A stretch of 64,000 bases of DNA from Hanleya hanleyi (Eukaryota; Mollusca; Polyplacophora; Lepidopleurida; Hanleyidae). Location: NCBI GenBank assembly GCA_036873755.1, contig JAVTVY010020542.1, positions 1-64,000 on the forward strand, read 5' to 3'. This document shows positions 12,000 to 24,157 of this stretch, one piece after another. Under the pieces are notes generated by a model that was not told where the DNA came from, did not search any database, and worked only from the letters and a program-made list of their open reading frames with translations. The stretch's first letter is position 1, and each line of letters opens with the position of its first letter. Made by a program: the position numbers and the translations under genes.

Positions 12000-12430
12000 A
12001 TAGGCGCAACCTGTTCCGTACTTTTCAAGTCAAACACAGTTACGGTCAAATCTGCGGACAAACGGTAAGCGCAACGTCCATGTTAACTGCCCGTGTAAGC
12101 AAGGCACAATTCTCTTTGGATTAAAATACTGCCTGTGTTCTCCGAAATAAAAATTAGGAATCGTTGAACTTGTTCTGGTTTCGTTTTCGACAGGACATAG
12201 CTTCGCATAGCTTTGGAATTGGAGCACTCGACACAATCTCGGACAATATAGGACATTAGTATTATGACTCCACGGAATAAGCCGAGCAGTCGCGAATGGA
12301 ATTGGAGATGTTGCCAGACATGTACAGTCGATCTCATCAAATCGTGTCACTGAAGCATGTGTCAGTGAAGTTTGTTTTTATTTATCCATCAGTTTAGCCT
12401 TTAAGTGAAGCATGCGCAAATCAAGTGTTG
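12000..12430. repeat. Fragment related to the 15.3-16.5 kb hAT-like element
   Basis: It shares ordered blocks with 15930-16240: 'GTTAACTGCCCGTG', 'GGATTAAAATACTG', 'TTCTCCGAAATAAAA' and 'CTTGTTCT(G/C)GTTTC'. No terminal repeats are seen here, so this is an internal fragment. The minus-strand frames at 12030-12350 come from it and have no recognisable domain. Confidence 0.55.
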
Positions 12431-13391
12431 AAAATTGGGGTCTTCATAACCCAGAGTGAGATCGAACGAGAGTGAAACGAGATACACACGTGGACAAAAT
12501 GATAGGAAAAGTGCACACACTCGCCCCGGCAGCACTGGCCAGTCTGCGATATCACGCGCCTCACATTCCCACGTTTATTTCTGATTGAACGATGGGCAGT
12601 CGTGCACGATACGCAAGTTCTTCAAACCACTGTTGGCAGTTTGGTATTCAATTTGAACCACGTTCACATGTCCCTTGAAACACAAACCTTACACCCGAGA
12701 TAGTTGCACGAATGTTACAGACACTTCAGCAAGTAGGCGCCTAGGTATGAGGTTGGGTTTGGAAATCTTACATTAACATACGAGACCATCAACCAACCAC
12801 CATGCCATGCTAGGGTCGAGCCCCCGGAAATTGTGTCAGTGCTCAAAATGGTATTCGTTTCGACAACTTTGACAAAGTTTACTGATGAGAAAAACCACGA
12901 TTTTCACGTTCGTAGACTACTCCAAGTCTTCTCCAAGAATTTAAGGTAAATTTTACACAAAACAACTCTGTAGAAATAACGAACAGCGGCTATAGTCTCC
13001 ACTACCCACGTGAAATTGCTACAGGGATAGATGTATAATACGCCCAACAAATATATTTTTAAGTATAGCCTCATACGCGCATTAATCTGCCAAACGTATG
13101 ATATGATCATAAATAACACAAAACATCTAAATAAAGTTCAAAACAAGCCACCGACACAATTTAAATTAGTACTTGGGCCATTTGGTTGAAAAAAACTTGA
13201 AAGAAACTTGAACGAATTGATTACAAGCTTCAGCGGATGTTGGACAGGGGAGTACTTCGGACGACCCTACTGGGCAGCCTAGGCCAAATTCAAGAAGACT
13301 TTATGAGGGATCTCTGCATAGATCCCGATCCCTAACGGGATCTGCATCTGCATAGATCCCTAAAAAAATGCAGCATAACTGCTAGCTGGAT

Positions 13392-13603
13392 CAGGCCTCA
13401 ATTTAATGAGTGCTGATGGTAACCTCTCAACAGGTTACCATGAATTCTACACTGGTAACCTGTGGGAACCTATTGCATAATTATTAAACTAATGTCAGAT
13501 TATTAGTCAAAATTATGGGGACCTGAAAATAGGTTACCACTATTTTTCATATGGCAACCTCCAGGCAACCTGAAAACAGGTTACCACCTTAAATTGAGGC
13601 CTG
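13392..13603. mobile_element. 212-bp MITE with 5-bp target duplication
   Basis: The ends CAGGCCTCAATTTA (13392) and TAAATTGAGGCCTG (ending 13603) are perfect 14-bp inverted repeats. They are flanked by TGGAT on both sides (13387-13391, 13604-13608). The interior is full of GGTAACC/GGTTACC palindromes. A similar left end, CAGGCCTCAAATTAAG, occurs alone near 22512. Non-autonomous; hAT-like by its CAGG start. Confidence 0.75.
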
Positions 13604-14149
13604 TGGATTATAGAAGATTTTCAGTTTAATAGAGGCTATAAGGAAAGAGTATCATAATATGTTCTTGGAATATAGAAGGAAAGTTATCGGTAGACCAACT
13701 CATGGTATTCAAGAGTATACAAAGTTTCAGATTCATCCAGTGAAATCTGTGAGACTGGAATATACTATATACTGAAAAAGTCCAAGTTCAAAACGTCATA
13801 CGAAATATGACAAAAATTTATATTTCATCTAATAAATACAATATGCACATCCCCGAACCATATTAAACATGTCTACTAAGTTTCAGAATCTTCTGATGAA
13901 AACTGGGGGAGTAGGCCGAGTTGATTGCATCGTTTTCCCTTATGTATCATCTTCATTTTATCAAGCCAATTTCTACATTCCCATTTTGAACCTGCCTTGA
14001 TATATCTGACCACCTTCAGTGTTCAAACTATGAACGAGAGACGAACCAATCAGAACCTACCCACCGTTTATGTGTACAGGGGGACATCATTCTCAAGTAG
14101 CTAAGTGGGAACATAGAAATTGACTTGGTTTAATGAAGATGTTTATGTA

Positions 14150-14870
14150 TCCACAGACACAAAAACTCATCATATTAACAATTTCCTGATTTTGGGGTCA
14201 CAGTGACCTTGACCGTTGACCTACATTTTGGTGACAAAACGTGTCCCCCTAATGTATCTACTGACATAAAAGTGATTATTAATAATTTCCTGATTTTCAG
14301 GTCAGTGACATTTGACCTTGACCTAAATTTTGATATTTGACATCTTTTCCTCCTATTAAATCTACTCACAAATTTGAGCAAATTCAATAATTTCCAGATT
14401 TTTCGGACCTCAACCTACATTTGGTATGTGAAACATCTCCCTCTAGGGTATTCACTCACCAAAAATTGAAAATGTAGATAGAAAACTGTCAATGATTTCC
14501 TGATTTTTAGGCCACAGTGACCTTTGACCTAGACCTCAATTTTGGTATGCAACATATTGTCTCTACCTAGGGCATCCACACACAAAAAAATTGCAACTGT
14601 GAATAGAAAACTATCATAGATATATAGACCAGACATGAATAGTTTGTTTTGTCAATGTTTTCTTGATTTTCAGGTCAGTGACCTTTGACCTCTGACCTCG
14701 ACATCCAGTTTAGTACGTGACACATCGTCTCCCCCTAGGGTATTCACTTGCAAAAAAACTGGAACAGTAGATAGAAAACTGTCCCCGATTTTGAACGGAC
14801 ACGAACAGACAGACAGACTGAAATTGTCATCACATACATGTACATGTAATATGTTGGCGGCCATATAAAA
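14150..14870. repeat. Second TGACCT half-site repeat block
   Basis: It has the same architecture as 6990-8130: units with 'GGGGTCACAGTGACCTTGACC', then TGACCTTTGACC/TGACCTAGACC variants, an ACAGACAGACAGAC run and a closing '...GGCGGCCATATAAAA' tail. Less regular and shorter than the first block. Confidence 0.8.
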
Positions 14871-14929
14871 CTAAATCATGGTATTTGGTCTGCTTCTTGT
14901 ACATTGTATTTGTTGTTGTAATCCACAGA

Positions 14930-15045
14930 TAGGATGCAGTTGGGGCGCAATTAGGGCGCACTCTCAGGAAAATAGCATGAACATAATGACACATGTACCG
15001 TACTGGTAGGCACAGTTGGGGTGCAGATAAGGAGCAGTATCTTTT
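14930..15045. repeat. 'GGGCGCAATTAGGGCGCA' dispersed repeat
   Basis: Repeated GGGCGCA/GGGGTGCA steps. The same motif series reappears at about 16540-16990 and 33660-33885. The hAT-like element 15274-16522 separates the two nearby parts and may have split one ancestral block. Confidence 0.55.
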
Positions 15046-15273
15046 TTTAGCAAAATCTTTTGTTCAAATAATAAATTATTAAAAGTATCAAAGTCCAAAT
15101 GTCATATTAATGAATTTGTAGCCCAGAATAATCATGCAGTTTGAATTTTTGGGTAAAAATTAGACAGTTTAGTTAGAGTTTTATGAATACATGCATGCAT
15201 ATACCTATGTGATTACTAGCTATATGAATGTTTTTTTGGTGAGAAAAATTCCAGAAGTCCAGGTATACCGGGC

Positions 15274-16522
15274 CAGGGGTCGAAATGTTTTTTGAGAATT
15301 ACTTGTCACTGTGACAGGTAACTATTTTTTTTACTTGTCACCCTGGTACTTCAGCTTGTCACTTCTACTAAAAAAATTTTCACCATACTCTCATCATATA
15401 TTCCGACCAGTCTCTCCATTTTCCAGGCATTGGAGAATTTGAACACACGTTTTTTTTCCCCGATCGCGAGACATTTATGACAGCGACAAATTTGTCTCCT
15501 TCCTTTAGCTCTGCATTGCCAAGATGAATGTCTTTACTCCCTGATGTTAACTCAGTGGGCTCATTTCTGCCACCAGACTGTTCCACTATTAGGAAGTTCA
15601 AAGTAAAATGTCAACAGAACGTTCAATTATGAGATTAAATTTGCTGGAACGATATTTTCTTAAGGATCATAACAGCAGGAGGGTTTTATCAACTTTTTTG
15701 TGGGTTACCCAGATTAAAAACTTGACTTTGAAAAATTGAGTTTTTGGGAAATTTTGAAACACGCGCGAATACTGAGTTATAGTGAATAAATACATGTATT
15801 GTGTTCTTCAAGCGATAAGTCGAGTTCCCAAATGAATATGTTGAATTGTTCTGACAAATTATCAAGCAAAATCATTGTTTTTGTTGTTGTTGTTGCCTTC
15901 ACTCGATCAACTCGTGAGTGTTAGACGTTAGCACTTGTCCGCTTGTCTGGAGCAAGTAAAAATCGGCACAGGCAACACGACGTTCACGTTAGCTGCCCGT
16001 GTTGACAAGCACGATTTTCTTCCGATTAAAATACTAACTGACGACGTTTTATTGAGCTCTTATTCTCCGAAATAAAACGTAAGAATCAATCAGCTTGTTC
16101 TCGTTTCATTTTCGACTTGAAGTTGCCAGGCATGAATAGTCGATAGAAATCTAGGCCGATTGCAGTAGATCGTGCCAGTCAATTCGTTTACTTCATCCAT
16201 TAGTTTTGCCTTTCAAGCGGATCGTGTGCAAATCTAGCGGGAGATTAATCCTGCATGGAGTTTGATGTACCCGAGCTCTCGTGTTGTATGGCAGCGGGCT
16301 GAATGACGAAGTGAACAGAATGTCCGATGTATAAATAAAACGAAATTCAACAACTGTTTCCAGGAAGACAATTCAGTCATGTTAGGCCTGTATTAGCTCG
16401 CAATTCAGTATTTTTAGGACAGAATAGTTACTTGTCGCAGCGACAGGTGGAATTTTAATTTAGTTGTCACTTGAAAAAATGACTTGTCGGCGACAGGTAG
16501 ACAGGCGTTATTTCGACCGCTG
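15274..16522. mobile_element. 1.25-kb hAT-like element with 5-bp target duplication
   Basis: The left end CAGGGGTCGAAAT and the complement of the right end, CAGCGGTCGAAAT, differ at one base. The flanks carry CGGGC on both sides (15269-15273, 16523-16527). Subterminal regions repeat CTTGTC/GACAGGT motifs at both ends (TTACTTGTCACTGTGACAGG; CTTGTCGCAGCGACAGG). No transposase frame is recognisable. The element at 29520-30706 shares the ends, the subterminal CCTGTCGC/GCGACAGG motifs and the 5-bp duplication. Confidence 0.8.
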
Positions 16523-16539
16523 CGGGCTCACTCTGAATT

Positions 16540-16990
16540 TTGGGTAAAATGGTTATGTCCACAGGGCGCACATAGGGTGCAGTCTAAAGTTTGGAATAAA
16601 CATCAATGTTCACAGGGCACAAGTGGGGTGTAGTCTGAATATCAGAGAAACTGAATCTGATTTGGGATTTGAACCAGCCACCAGTTTATCAGTATTATAC
16701 CATTTACTGCAGTGGAACTCTCCCTCCGATACTGAAGAATGTTATGGAGGGGAGACAAGCCCTAGTGAAGCGTGTACGTACAAGCCCCAACTAACAGGAG
16801 GCGCAGTCTGAATATCAGAGAAACTTTCAAATTATTAAAATAAGGCGCCCTATCTCCTGTTTCTAGGGCGCATTCCTGAAGGGCGCAATTAGAGTGCAGC
16901 AGGGTGGAGGAGATGAAGAAATAGGGCGCAGTAGATAGACAAGGTGCAAATGGGGCAGTGCACAGATGTAGCGCGCGCCATAAATAGGCT
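16540..16990. repeat. GGGCGCA-type repeat, continuation
   Basis: Repeated 'AGGGCGCA' and 'GTGCAGTCT' steps, including 'CCTGAAGGGCGCAATTAG', which recurs at about 33770 as 'CCTGAAGGGTGCAATTAG'. The 62-codon frame at 16623-16811 reads through it and is not supported as a gene. Confidence 0.55.
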
Positions 16991-17758
16991 GTGCGCTATG
17001 TTTCCATGAGGGATAACTCAAAGAATGTTGGTTTTATACCAATTGTATTAAACTACTGTATTGGTTTTCAGAAACGATGGATAGATTTGGTCTGTGCGAA
17101 AGAAAAAAACTGTTTTTCTTCAAAAAAGTGAACAGCTCTACTGGAGCGATATATGTTCTGTATTGCATTATTACCATCATTGGCAGGAGCTTTTTTTCAC
17201 TCCCCTGAAATATAATTAAGAGGAGCTAAGGGGTGCGAGAGTGATCATTCCTGCTAAAACAAAAGCACTGCAAGTGTCTGTGAAGAATATTTTAAAGGGG
17301 TCCCAGAGCCTGATCTAGACTTTCAGTTTGGTCACCCATACATGATGCTGATCGATTGTGGTAAGTTATAGTGAAATAGGCCGCGATGTGGGAATGTCGA
17401 AGCCCAAGGAAGCTCTGGGATTTTTAAATGGCTACATTACCACCATTACTGTTGGTTTCAGCATGTTCAGATAGGGAATTTGTTGGGGGGAAAAAAAAAA
17501 AAAAAAAAACATCTTTCGGGTGCCCAAATTCATGGCGCCCAAACCAGTTATAACGGCCCTGGGTACCATTCACATTTTACCATGATAAAGAATTATCACA
17601 TATGTCATTCTCTTCGGAAAAATTCTGTTCGCTACAAGCTAGAAATAAAATGCAGTATACACTCAAAGGCCACTTCTGTCAAGTCAAGGGTAGGTACAGA
17701 GATTCATGATACTGCTCGATTTGACTAGTGAAGATGATGAAGATGAATGAATACATAC

Positions 17759-17924
17759 TGCGTCTTATGTTTTTTATCGCTTGTTTGTCCTTGACCACAA
17801 GAGCATCTTCATGCTGTACTGCCAATTTCTGAATTCTGTGTTCGTTGATACTCTCCGTTGCCTTGGCAACATGGTGCTACTGGTATTGACGCGGTCGCTG
17901 GCTGGGAGTCCCATATCCAATACC
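17759..17924 (-). CDS. DNAJC28: DNAJC28 exon with in-frame TAG
   Basis: After the acceptor ...GTCTTTTATAG the frame reads GIGYGTPSQRPRQYQ, then TAG (17877-17879), then HHVAKATESINEHRIQ and ...VKDKQAIKNIRR plus one base, ending at the donor A|GTATGT. 'GxGxGTPxQRxxxY' and 'Q..K.V.NIR' are conserved DNAJC28 landmarks, and the two halves align without a gap to the vertebrate protein. The TAG falls where vertebrates have glutamine (CAG to TAG). The upstream exon ends in phase 0 and this one starts in phase 0. A second AG, at the TAG itself, would splice out 48 nt in frame and avoid the stop, at the cost of the GxGxGTP motif. I favour one real exon carrying a nonsense change. Whether the gene is functional cannot be decided here. 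Confidence 0.85.
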
Positions 17925-18409
17925 CTATAAAAGACCAATTCCTCCAATAATTCAATCACAGCTAGGGAGTGAATTTCCCACCATAAAATCTGGGAGTGAT
18001 CAAATTTATTAGAACAGGAAGTTGAGAACCTAGTTCAAAATCATGCAGATAATCCACTGTTTCTTTGTTATTTCAATGATTTTTAGAGGGTGATAAAATA
18101 TGTTAGAACTATGTTAGATTGAATGTTGTTCCCAAAACTGATCGAGGTTTGATAGGTAAGCTTATATAAACAATTAATCGATATATACATGTATGATTCA
18201 TATTTGCCAAGCTTGAGGTACATGTACACGTGAAATTTGGTTCCACAGCCCTATACTGGAGTTCTAGCAAGGACATAAAGATCTCCATCTATTTTGTGGT
18301 GTTTGGGCCACTGTGACATTTGGCCAAATTTGTTCAAGGGGTGAAACTGAGCTGGAGCCAATTGGTCAAAAGCTCCGGCAGCCATATTGGATTGATGACA
18401 ACCTTATAA

Positions 18410-18708
18410 GGGAGCTTCTTGGAATTAGGGCATGAGTTCCTTGATAGGAGTGGCATATGCCGGTGATCCAAATGGGATACATCATGCCCAGTGTAGTGTT
18501 CTGATCAGCATGGAGAGGAGTTCCATTTGGAATGGCATATGCTATTTCCTCTGTGCTATTGTTTTGGGTGCTATATGCCATCCTTTCTTTGGTGAGTTCG
18601 AAAAAGGATGATAGGGAGTTCCTAGGAGTTCCAACTCGGCGTACCATGCTGTTCCGTTTGGAATACCTTATGCCAGTTCCTAGTATGCCCCAATTTCAAG
18701 AAGCTCCC
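18410..18708. mobile_element. 300-bp MITE between DNAJC28 exons
   Basis: The left end GGGAGCTTCTTGGAATTAGG is mirrored by CCCCAATTTCAAGAAGCTCC at the right (two mismatches), giving about 25-30-bp terminal repeats. The interior has further inverted AGTTCC/ATGCC motifs. The flanks CTTATAAG and CTTCTTAG are a possible degenerate 8-bp duplication. The frame at 18366-18647 is a translation of this element. Confidence 0.65.
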
Positions 18709-18889
18709 TTCTTAGATAGGCCTATAGATGTATCTCTGGAATCACTGAACTGATCGAGCGGTTCATGTTGACAAAGTGTACTGCATAATTCTGGAAGAAC
18801 CTTATTCTACAGTGTACAAACATTCAACATTGGTCTATAGAAATGAATTCCTTCAACTTAGATATTGGGCTATTAGTGAAGAAGAGTAC

Positions 18890-18997
18890 CTCAAAGTCCA
18901 GATATTGTCGATGTTGAGGAGCTGTATGTCTGATGTCAAAGATGATCTGAGCTTCTTCCTTCTTCAACTCTGCCTCACCTGCAGTATTCAACGTACT
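18890..18997 (-). CDS. DNAJC28: DNAJC28 linker exon
   Basis: A 36-codon exon between the acceptor ...CACATCATTTTCAG and the donor GAG|GTACTC. It reads STLNTAGEAELKKEE... and ends IRHTAPQHRQYLDFE. 'TxPQHRxYLxFEG' is the conserved linker of DNAJC28 between the J domain and the GxGxGTP motif, and the G is supplied by the next exon (17924). Phase 0 on both sides. The upstream J-domain exon leaves one base, so a missing exon of length 3n+2, carrying J-domain helix III, is expected between 18997 and 25852. Confidence 0.85.
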
Positions 18998-19159
18998 CTG
19001 AAAATGATGTGAAAGGACACTATTACAATGTATATATGGTAAATATGTAACTCCAAATACATATATGACTATTTAAAAATCTCCATCTTCAGAGTAAAAG
19101 TTGATATTTTTACCCCTGAAAATGAAGAATAAATACATGTACTTTTGCATAAAATGCAC

Positions 19160-19800
19160 TACTTGAACATGTTGAAAATGGTGTACTTTATTCAACCCTA
19201 CCATACTTTTGGATAGGGAATCTGATTTGGGATTTGAAACAGTCACCCTCAGAGTTTGTAAGGTATGAAAGGATACTTAAATGGTAATTGGAAACACTGG
19301 GCGTCCGTCGTTCCGTAATTCCATTACACATTTCTTGTCTGACCAATAACTCGAGAACATTGAACTGATCGACTTCAAACTTGGACAGCACCTTGACATT
19401 GGCGAGAGGATGGTTGAGATTGCTTTTCAGTTACTTGTGGTCGCCATCAGTCATCTTGCATTGTCAGCTGTTGGATCTTTACACATTTCTTGTCCAACCA
19501 GTAACTCGAGAACTATTAAATTGATCAACTTCAAACTTCGGGAGTTTCTTGACATCGGCGAGAGGACAGTTGGGATTGCTTTTCATTTACCTGTGTAATC
19601 ATGGTAATCCAGCAGCCATCTGGAACCCACTCTACTTTATCAGTATTATAACATCAGATTGTTTGCACATGGTATTTACTGACACAGAACTTTCCCTCTA
19701 ATACTGAAGAGTGTTACAGGAGGGGAGACAAGTCCAAGCAAAGTCTGTGTACATGTACAAGCCCCACCTGTAAAACACAAGCCAATGACTCCTAGTTGGC
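19160..19800. repeat. Diverged copies of the 160-bp 27-29 kb repeat
   Basis: Two recognisable steps of 'CAATAACTCGAGAAC..TGAACTGATCGACTTCAAACTT' and 'GTCTGACCAATAACTCGAG', matching the AGTTATTGTCCGGACAAG/TTTGAAGTxGATC units of 27.2-29.2 kb. The flanking 'GGGGAGACAAG' segment matches 16750-16760. Confidence 0.55.
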
Positions 19801-20159
19801 AGATTTCATTATAATAGGGGCCAAATTGTCCCTCTCAAATCCCTCCAAAAAATTTCAACTATGTTACAAGATAATTTGATTTTTAGATGACGACAGATCT
19901 TAACATTCTAAATCAAATAATAAGGGGATAATTTATACCCCAAAATCAAATATATCAGAACTTGTGTCCAACCTGGTCAATTTAGCTCAATATTAACATG
20001 GCAGAACAACTCACTCACTTCTTGCCAGTTATACTATGAAAAGTGAAAAACTTTTGAACATAGTTTACAAACTGGAATGCATTCCAAGACCTGTAATATT
20101 TAAACAGATGATTTGGAGTTGTAAAGCATAAATTTGAGATGAAAACAAAGTGCACAATG

Positions 20160-21950
20160 CATCATTGAGTGATGGACAGACACCGTTTTTTTAACTTTTT
20201 TTCTCTATTTGCAACAAGTATAATTTTGTCCACCAAGCTGAAGATATTGATTTGCCTGGAGTTGTATTCCATAAATCCAATCAGGTTTCACCTATTTGCC
20301 GATTCGTTAAGATTTTAGAAGAAAGTTATTGTTGTGTCTAATGTTACATGTGGACAGACATTGTGTAACATTAGCAACATTAATTTCCTAAAATTAATCT
20401 TTTTTTAATGATTATCATCATTATCTGCTTATAAATGTAATTACACAAGTAAGCCAAAACAATTCAGTGCTGACACCTTGATTTAAATATTACTATGAGA
20501 AAATTTCCTTTTTTAGGTTAAAATTGTGTTGCTAATGTTACATGTGGACAGACATGCTTGAGTAAGTGACAACTATTAACAACTGTTCAAGATATTTATG
20601 GCACACAATGGCCAACATTAATATGTTAAAATGATAACTCTGAAGATATATTAATGATCCATTATTTTCTTTATGTCCCAGAGGATTCAGTAGTGCAATA
20701 AATGGACATTAAAGTATGTTGCTAATGTTACAGGTGGACAGACATTTTGAAACGTTACCTACATAGAATCATTTTAGAAAGAAAATATTTCTCACATAAA
20801 ACAGAATCAGCTATCAAGGCAGTGGTTTCTTGAAGGAAAACAAGCAGGAAAATCATCTCATTCTGCATATTTACTGAATTGTAGCAGTTTATATAGAAAT
20901 TTGAGTGAAAATCGGCATTACAAGACAGACACGGTGGACAGACATCTGTCTTCTTTTGCTTTGATTTCATAAAAAGCAACAGATTTTGCTGATAGTTTTA
21001 CCTTAATAATTATCACAGTTTCATCTATTTGTTCTTTTCATTACAAAATTAGTAAACTGATTATGCACGCACACTATTTTTGGCATTCTCCATTGGTTGC
21101 TAACGTCATGAACGTTACATGTGGACAGACTTATGTAACATTAGCTACAAAATGTCTGTCCACATCATGCTGGCATGTTTTCAACTGATATTGGGCAGGA
21201 AAATAAGATAATCCAAACTAAAAGTGTTTTTATCACAGTGTGAATGGTCTGTCAGGTTTTGCTGAACCAAATAGTCTATTAACATCTTTAATAGATAAAA
21301 ATTCTAATTGGTAGTGTTGCTAATGTTTCAATGTGGCTAATGTTTCACATTGTGGACAGACAAGAGACAAACAGATTCTTGAGGCTTCAGTTGAAATTTC
21401 CAATGCTCACAGTTGTTTTAGAAGTTGAACTGTAATATTTGACACCAAGAATGGGGATAAAAGGCCCTCTAAAGGTTCTGATATTTAAACTGGAGAATAA
21501 TTGTGATGCTGCTAATGTTACACAAAGTAGGACAGACATTAAGCAAGGCGAAACATTAGCAACATTCTGGATGCTGATTTCAGATGAAATTCAAAATATT
21601 TTATGTCCATAAAGACATAAAATTGGCCACAACAGTGGACAATTTTATCACAAAATCATTCAATCATATTATGGTTCTGTTTTACAACACATTTTGATAT
21701 ATTTTTGATGTTGCTAATGTTACATCAAATGTGGACAGACACAAGTGATATTAGTTTGTAACCAGACATTTTAATCTTCTGGCTTTGCTGCAAATTATGA
21801 TTACCATTGGTCTACTTAAGATCAAACTTCAACACTGTAGCTTTAATATGAGATACCTCAGTGCAAAAAACAATATTGTTTTCTTTTGTTCCATGCGTAC
21901 CTAATTCACCCTCCAAAACTGGTGGGACTTTTGTCTGTCCTAAAACACAG
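20160..21950. repeat. Array of hairpin boxes spaced about 195 bp
   Basis: A box with consensus GTTGCTAATGTTACATGTGG followed by ACAGACA recurs at about 20334, 20528, 20718, 21096, 21315, 21508 and 21709. Partial boxes (GGACAGACA) lie at about 20172, 20935 and, inverted, 21936. Starts are spaced 171-219 bp. In several boxes the left arm GCTAATGTTAC is followed by its complement GTAACATTAGC (20338-20378; about 21108-21150; 21508-21574), placing GGACAGACA in a hairpin loop. The roughly 150-bp spacers are AT-rich and do not obviously resemble one another. No reading frame. It lies in the large DNAJC28 intron. Confidence 0.8.
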
Positions 21951-22511
21951 GTTTTAAAAATTTCATTTCCATTATATTCTTAAGTTGGTCACATATCTCA
22001 GTGTTATTATATGTACTATATCTACTACCCATACACTAACTTTTGACATACACTCGGCTTTATTCTTGAAGTTTCTTCAATCGTTGAGTTGTATAAAAAA
22101 AGCACAGCCATTGGTCCCCATTATAATGAAATCCGCCAGTTCTTCTAGGCGCAACGAGCGCATGTACCATCACTAAGGTTGTGAGATCGAGAAACTAAGG
22201 GATCGCCAAGTCGATTGCTATACATGTATCTCAGTTTGGTTCCTGCCTATCAGCCATGTCAGCAGAAAATCAAAGCTGTTGTGGCCGAGTGGTTACAGGG
22301 CACTTGCAGGGCGATTCCACGACAGAGAGTGGACATTGCTCAAATTTCAAACTGCTGGAATTGTGAGATCTGTTTACTTTTTGTATCAATCAGTGTCTGA
22401 ACTAAGACAAATTTATGCTTTTTTTTGTCATTGACTGGTCCACATTATAGAATAAATACAACTGAAGCACCTAGAAACTCGCCGGACAGCCATAAAATGT
22501 GATTTTCTAGC

Positions 22512-23200
22512 AGGCCTCAAATTAAGATGTAAAATCCTGAGTATTCATCTCAATTTGCAATCTCACATTCGGCTATTTCCGTACTGGCGGAACTTAGCCT
22601 CTCACATAGAATGCACAACTCCCCATCCGTGGGGAGCGTATGGCGATCAAGTAGTGAGCCGGCTACGAAATAGTGCCTTTGGTAATCGAGCGATCCCATC
22701 GCATTTTATTGTGAAATGAAGTTAATTTTAACCAAACGAACATTATTCATTCAAATTATACAAAACTATTTCTATGTTTAGTTGAACAACAACAATCTAT
22801 CTGCAGAACTTACAATGTAGCAACTGGGCTAATTTCCGCCAATACGGAATTAGATGAATGCGAGATTGGTTTCCCCGAAAATTAATTGTGCGCATGATAC
22901 GATAAAGATTCTTTATTGTACTGAGCATCCAATTTGGGACAGAGTACAAAACAAAAAGTAGAACAAATAAGAAAGTAACAAACAGGTACGACGTTTCCGT
23001 TTCCGCTCCCTGCAATCCACTAGGCCAGAGGTCACTGCCGCAGCTAAAGTGAGTTCTGGGGCTAGATTGCTCAGTTTGGTTATATCTGATGTAAGTAAGT
23101 ACATGTAACAACCATGTACATACTAACATGAAAACTTGCAAAATTTGTGAAGTTGAGAAAACTATGTCATTTTCAATCAATATTCAACCGGATTAACACA
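22512..23200. other. Gene-free intron stretch with one transposon end
   Basis: It starts with CAGGCCTCAAATTAAG, matching the terminus of the MITE at 13392, but no matching right end is found. The minus-strand frame at 22797-23180 has no domain I recognise. Otherwise nothing is seen. Confidence 0.4.
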
Positions 23201-23522
23201 TGTAACTTACATGACAAATTTTTATGGGTTATTTTGTCTGGAGATAATATAGGCAAAAGAAAAGAAACTTCCACTAGGAAAAAAAAAGTTGAATAGAAAT
23301 TTAGATGAGTGAAGTTGTGCAACTTGCGTGACATATCACGCACGCAATTTGACTGAAATTATCGAGATCCCATTGACTGTTAATTCTGTCAGATGTTACA
23401 AATTCATCCCTAGCGGGAATGAAAATGTAACTTATGTGACATGGAATCGCTTTTGCATAATTTCTTATTAGCGTTCTGGTGCCGCACTCTGAGGGTGCAG
23501 GTTCACTGTCTCACATTTTGAG

Positions 23523-24157
23523 CAGGGTTCTGAGCTTCGTGTTTAGCGTGAGTGATAGCTCACCTGCACGCAAACACTCGTGTAAATTCAGGTCACGAGA
23601 GTGATTTTTAGCTCACGTAAACTGTCATATTTTATATTGTATTATATTGCAACCACTCGCCTGACTTTCAAATACCCTCTCCTAAATATTTTGACGTGGG
23701 CTGTTTTTAGCTCGCGTACTTAATTCTAAACGCGAAGCCCTAACTTCTCAACTTTTCATGGAAACAAAATTCTCTGATTTTTCCAATTTTTCCTGATTAA
23801 TTTCCCCAATTCCCTGAGAAATATTTCATAGCAATTAGAACACTAAGATACATAGGCAACTTGCACAAATGCACGCAAGGGCCTCCCTTTGGGTTATGAA
23901 AGAATTAGTCTTGATAAGAGTTCAAGCTAATAATAAATTAGATAAGCCCTTAATGAGGTGTTAAGAAGGAAAATGTGCATCCCTGGTGTGCATTAAAAAG
24001 TCAACATATAGCCAGCCACATGTGACTCCTCTCTTGTTACTTAATTTCCCTGAGTTTTCCCAGATGTTGGGTATATTTCTCAAATTCCTGGAGTTTTCCC
24101 TGACTGAAAAACTGGAAAATCATTTTCCCTAATTTTTCTGAGTGGCTGGGAACCCTG
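23523..24157. mobile_element. Possible hAT-like element, 635 bp
   Basis: It begins CAGGGTTCTGAG and ends GGCTGGGAACCCTG, so both ends read CAGGGTTC inward. The flanks TTGAG and TCGAG match at four of five bases. The right half is rich in TTTTCC/GGGAAA steps, typical of CAGGGTTCCC-type elements. An internal inverted pair (GCTTCGTGTTTAG / CTAAACGCGAAGC) suggests a second, shorter element at the left. No transposase frame. Confidence 0.5.

Noticed and set aside
17925..17959. IELLEELV peptide just upstream of the DNAJC28 exon, resembling the missing 'AIERLVEDL' segment
   Set aside because: It lies 5' of the exon that must precede it and is followed directly by the acceptor of that exon; chance resemblance.
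22275..22335. tRNA-like segment (TGGCCGAGTGGTTA... GCGATTCC)
   Set aside because: Box A is recognisable, but box B is degenerate and the stems do not close; at best a decayed SINE head.
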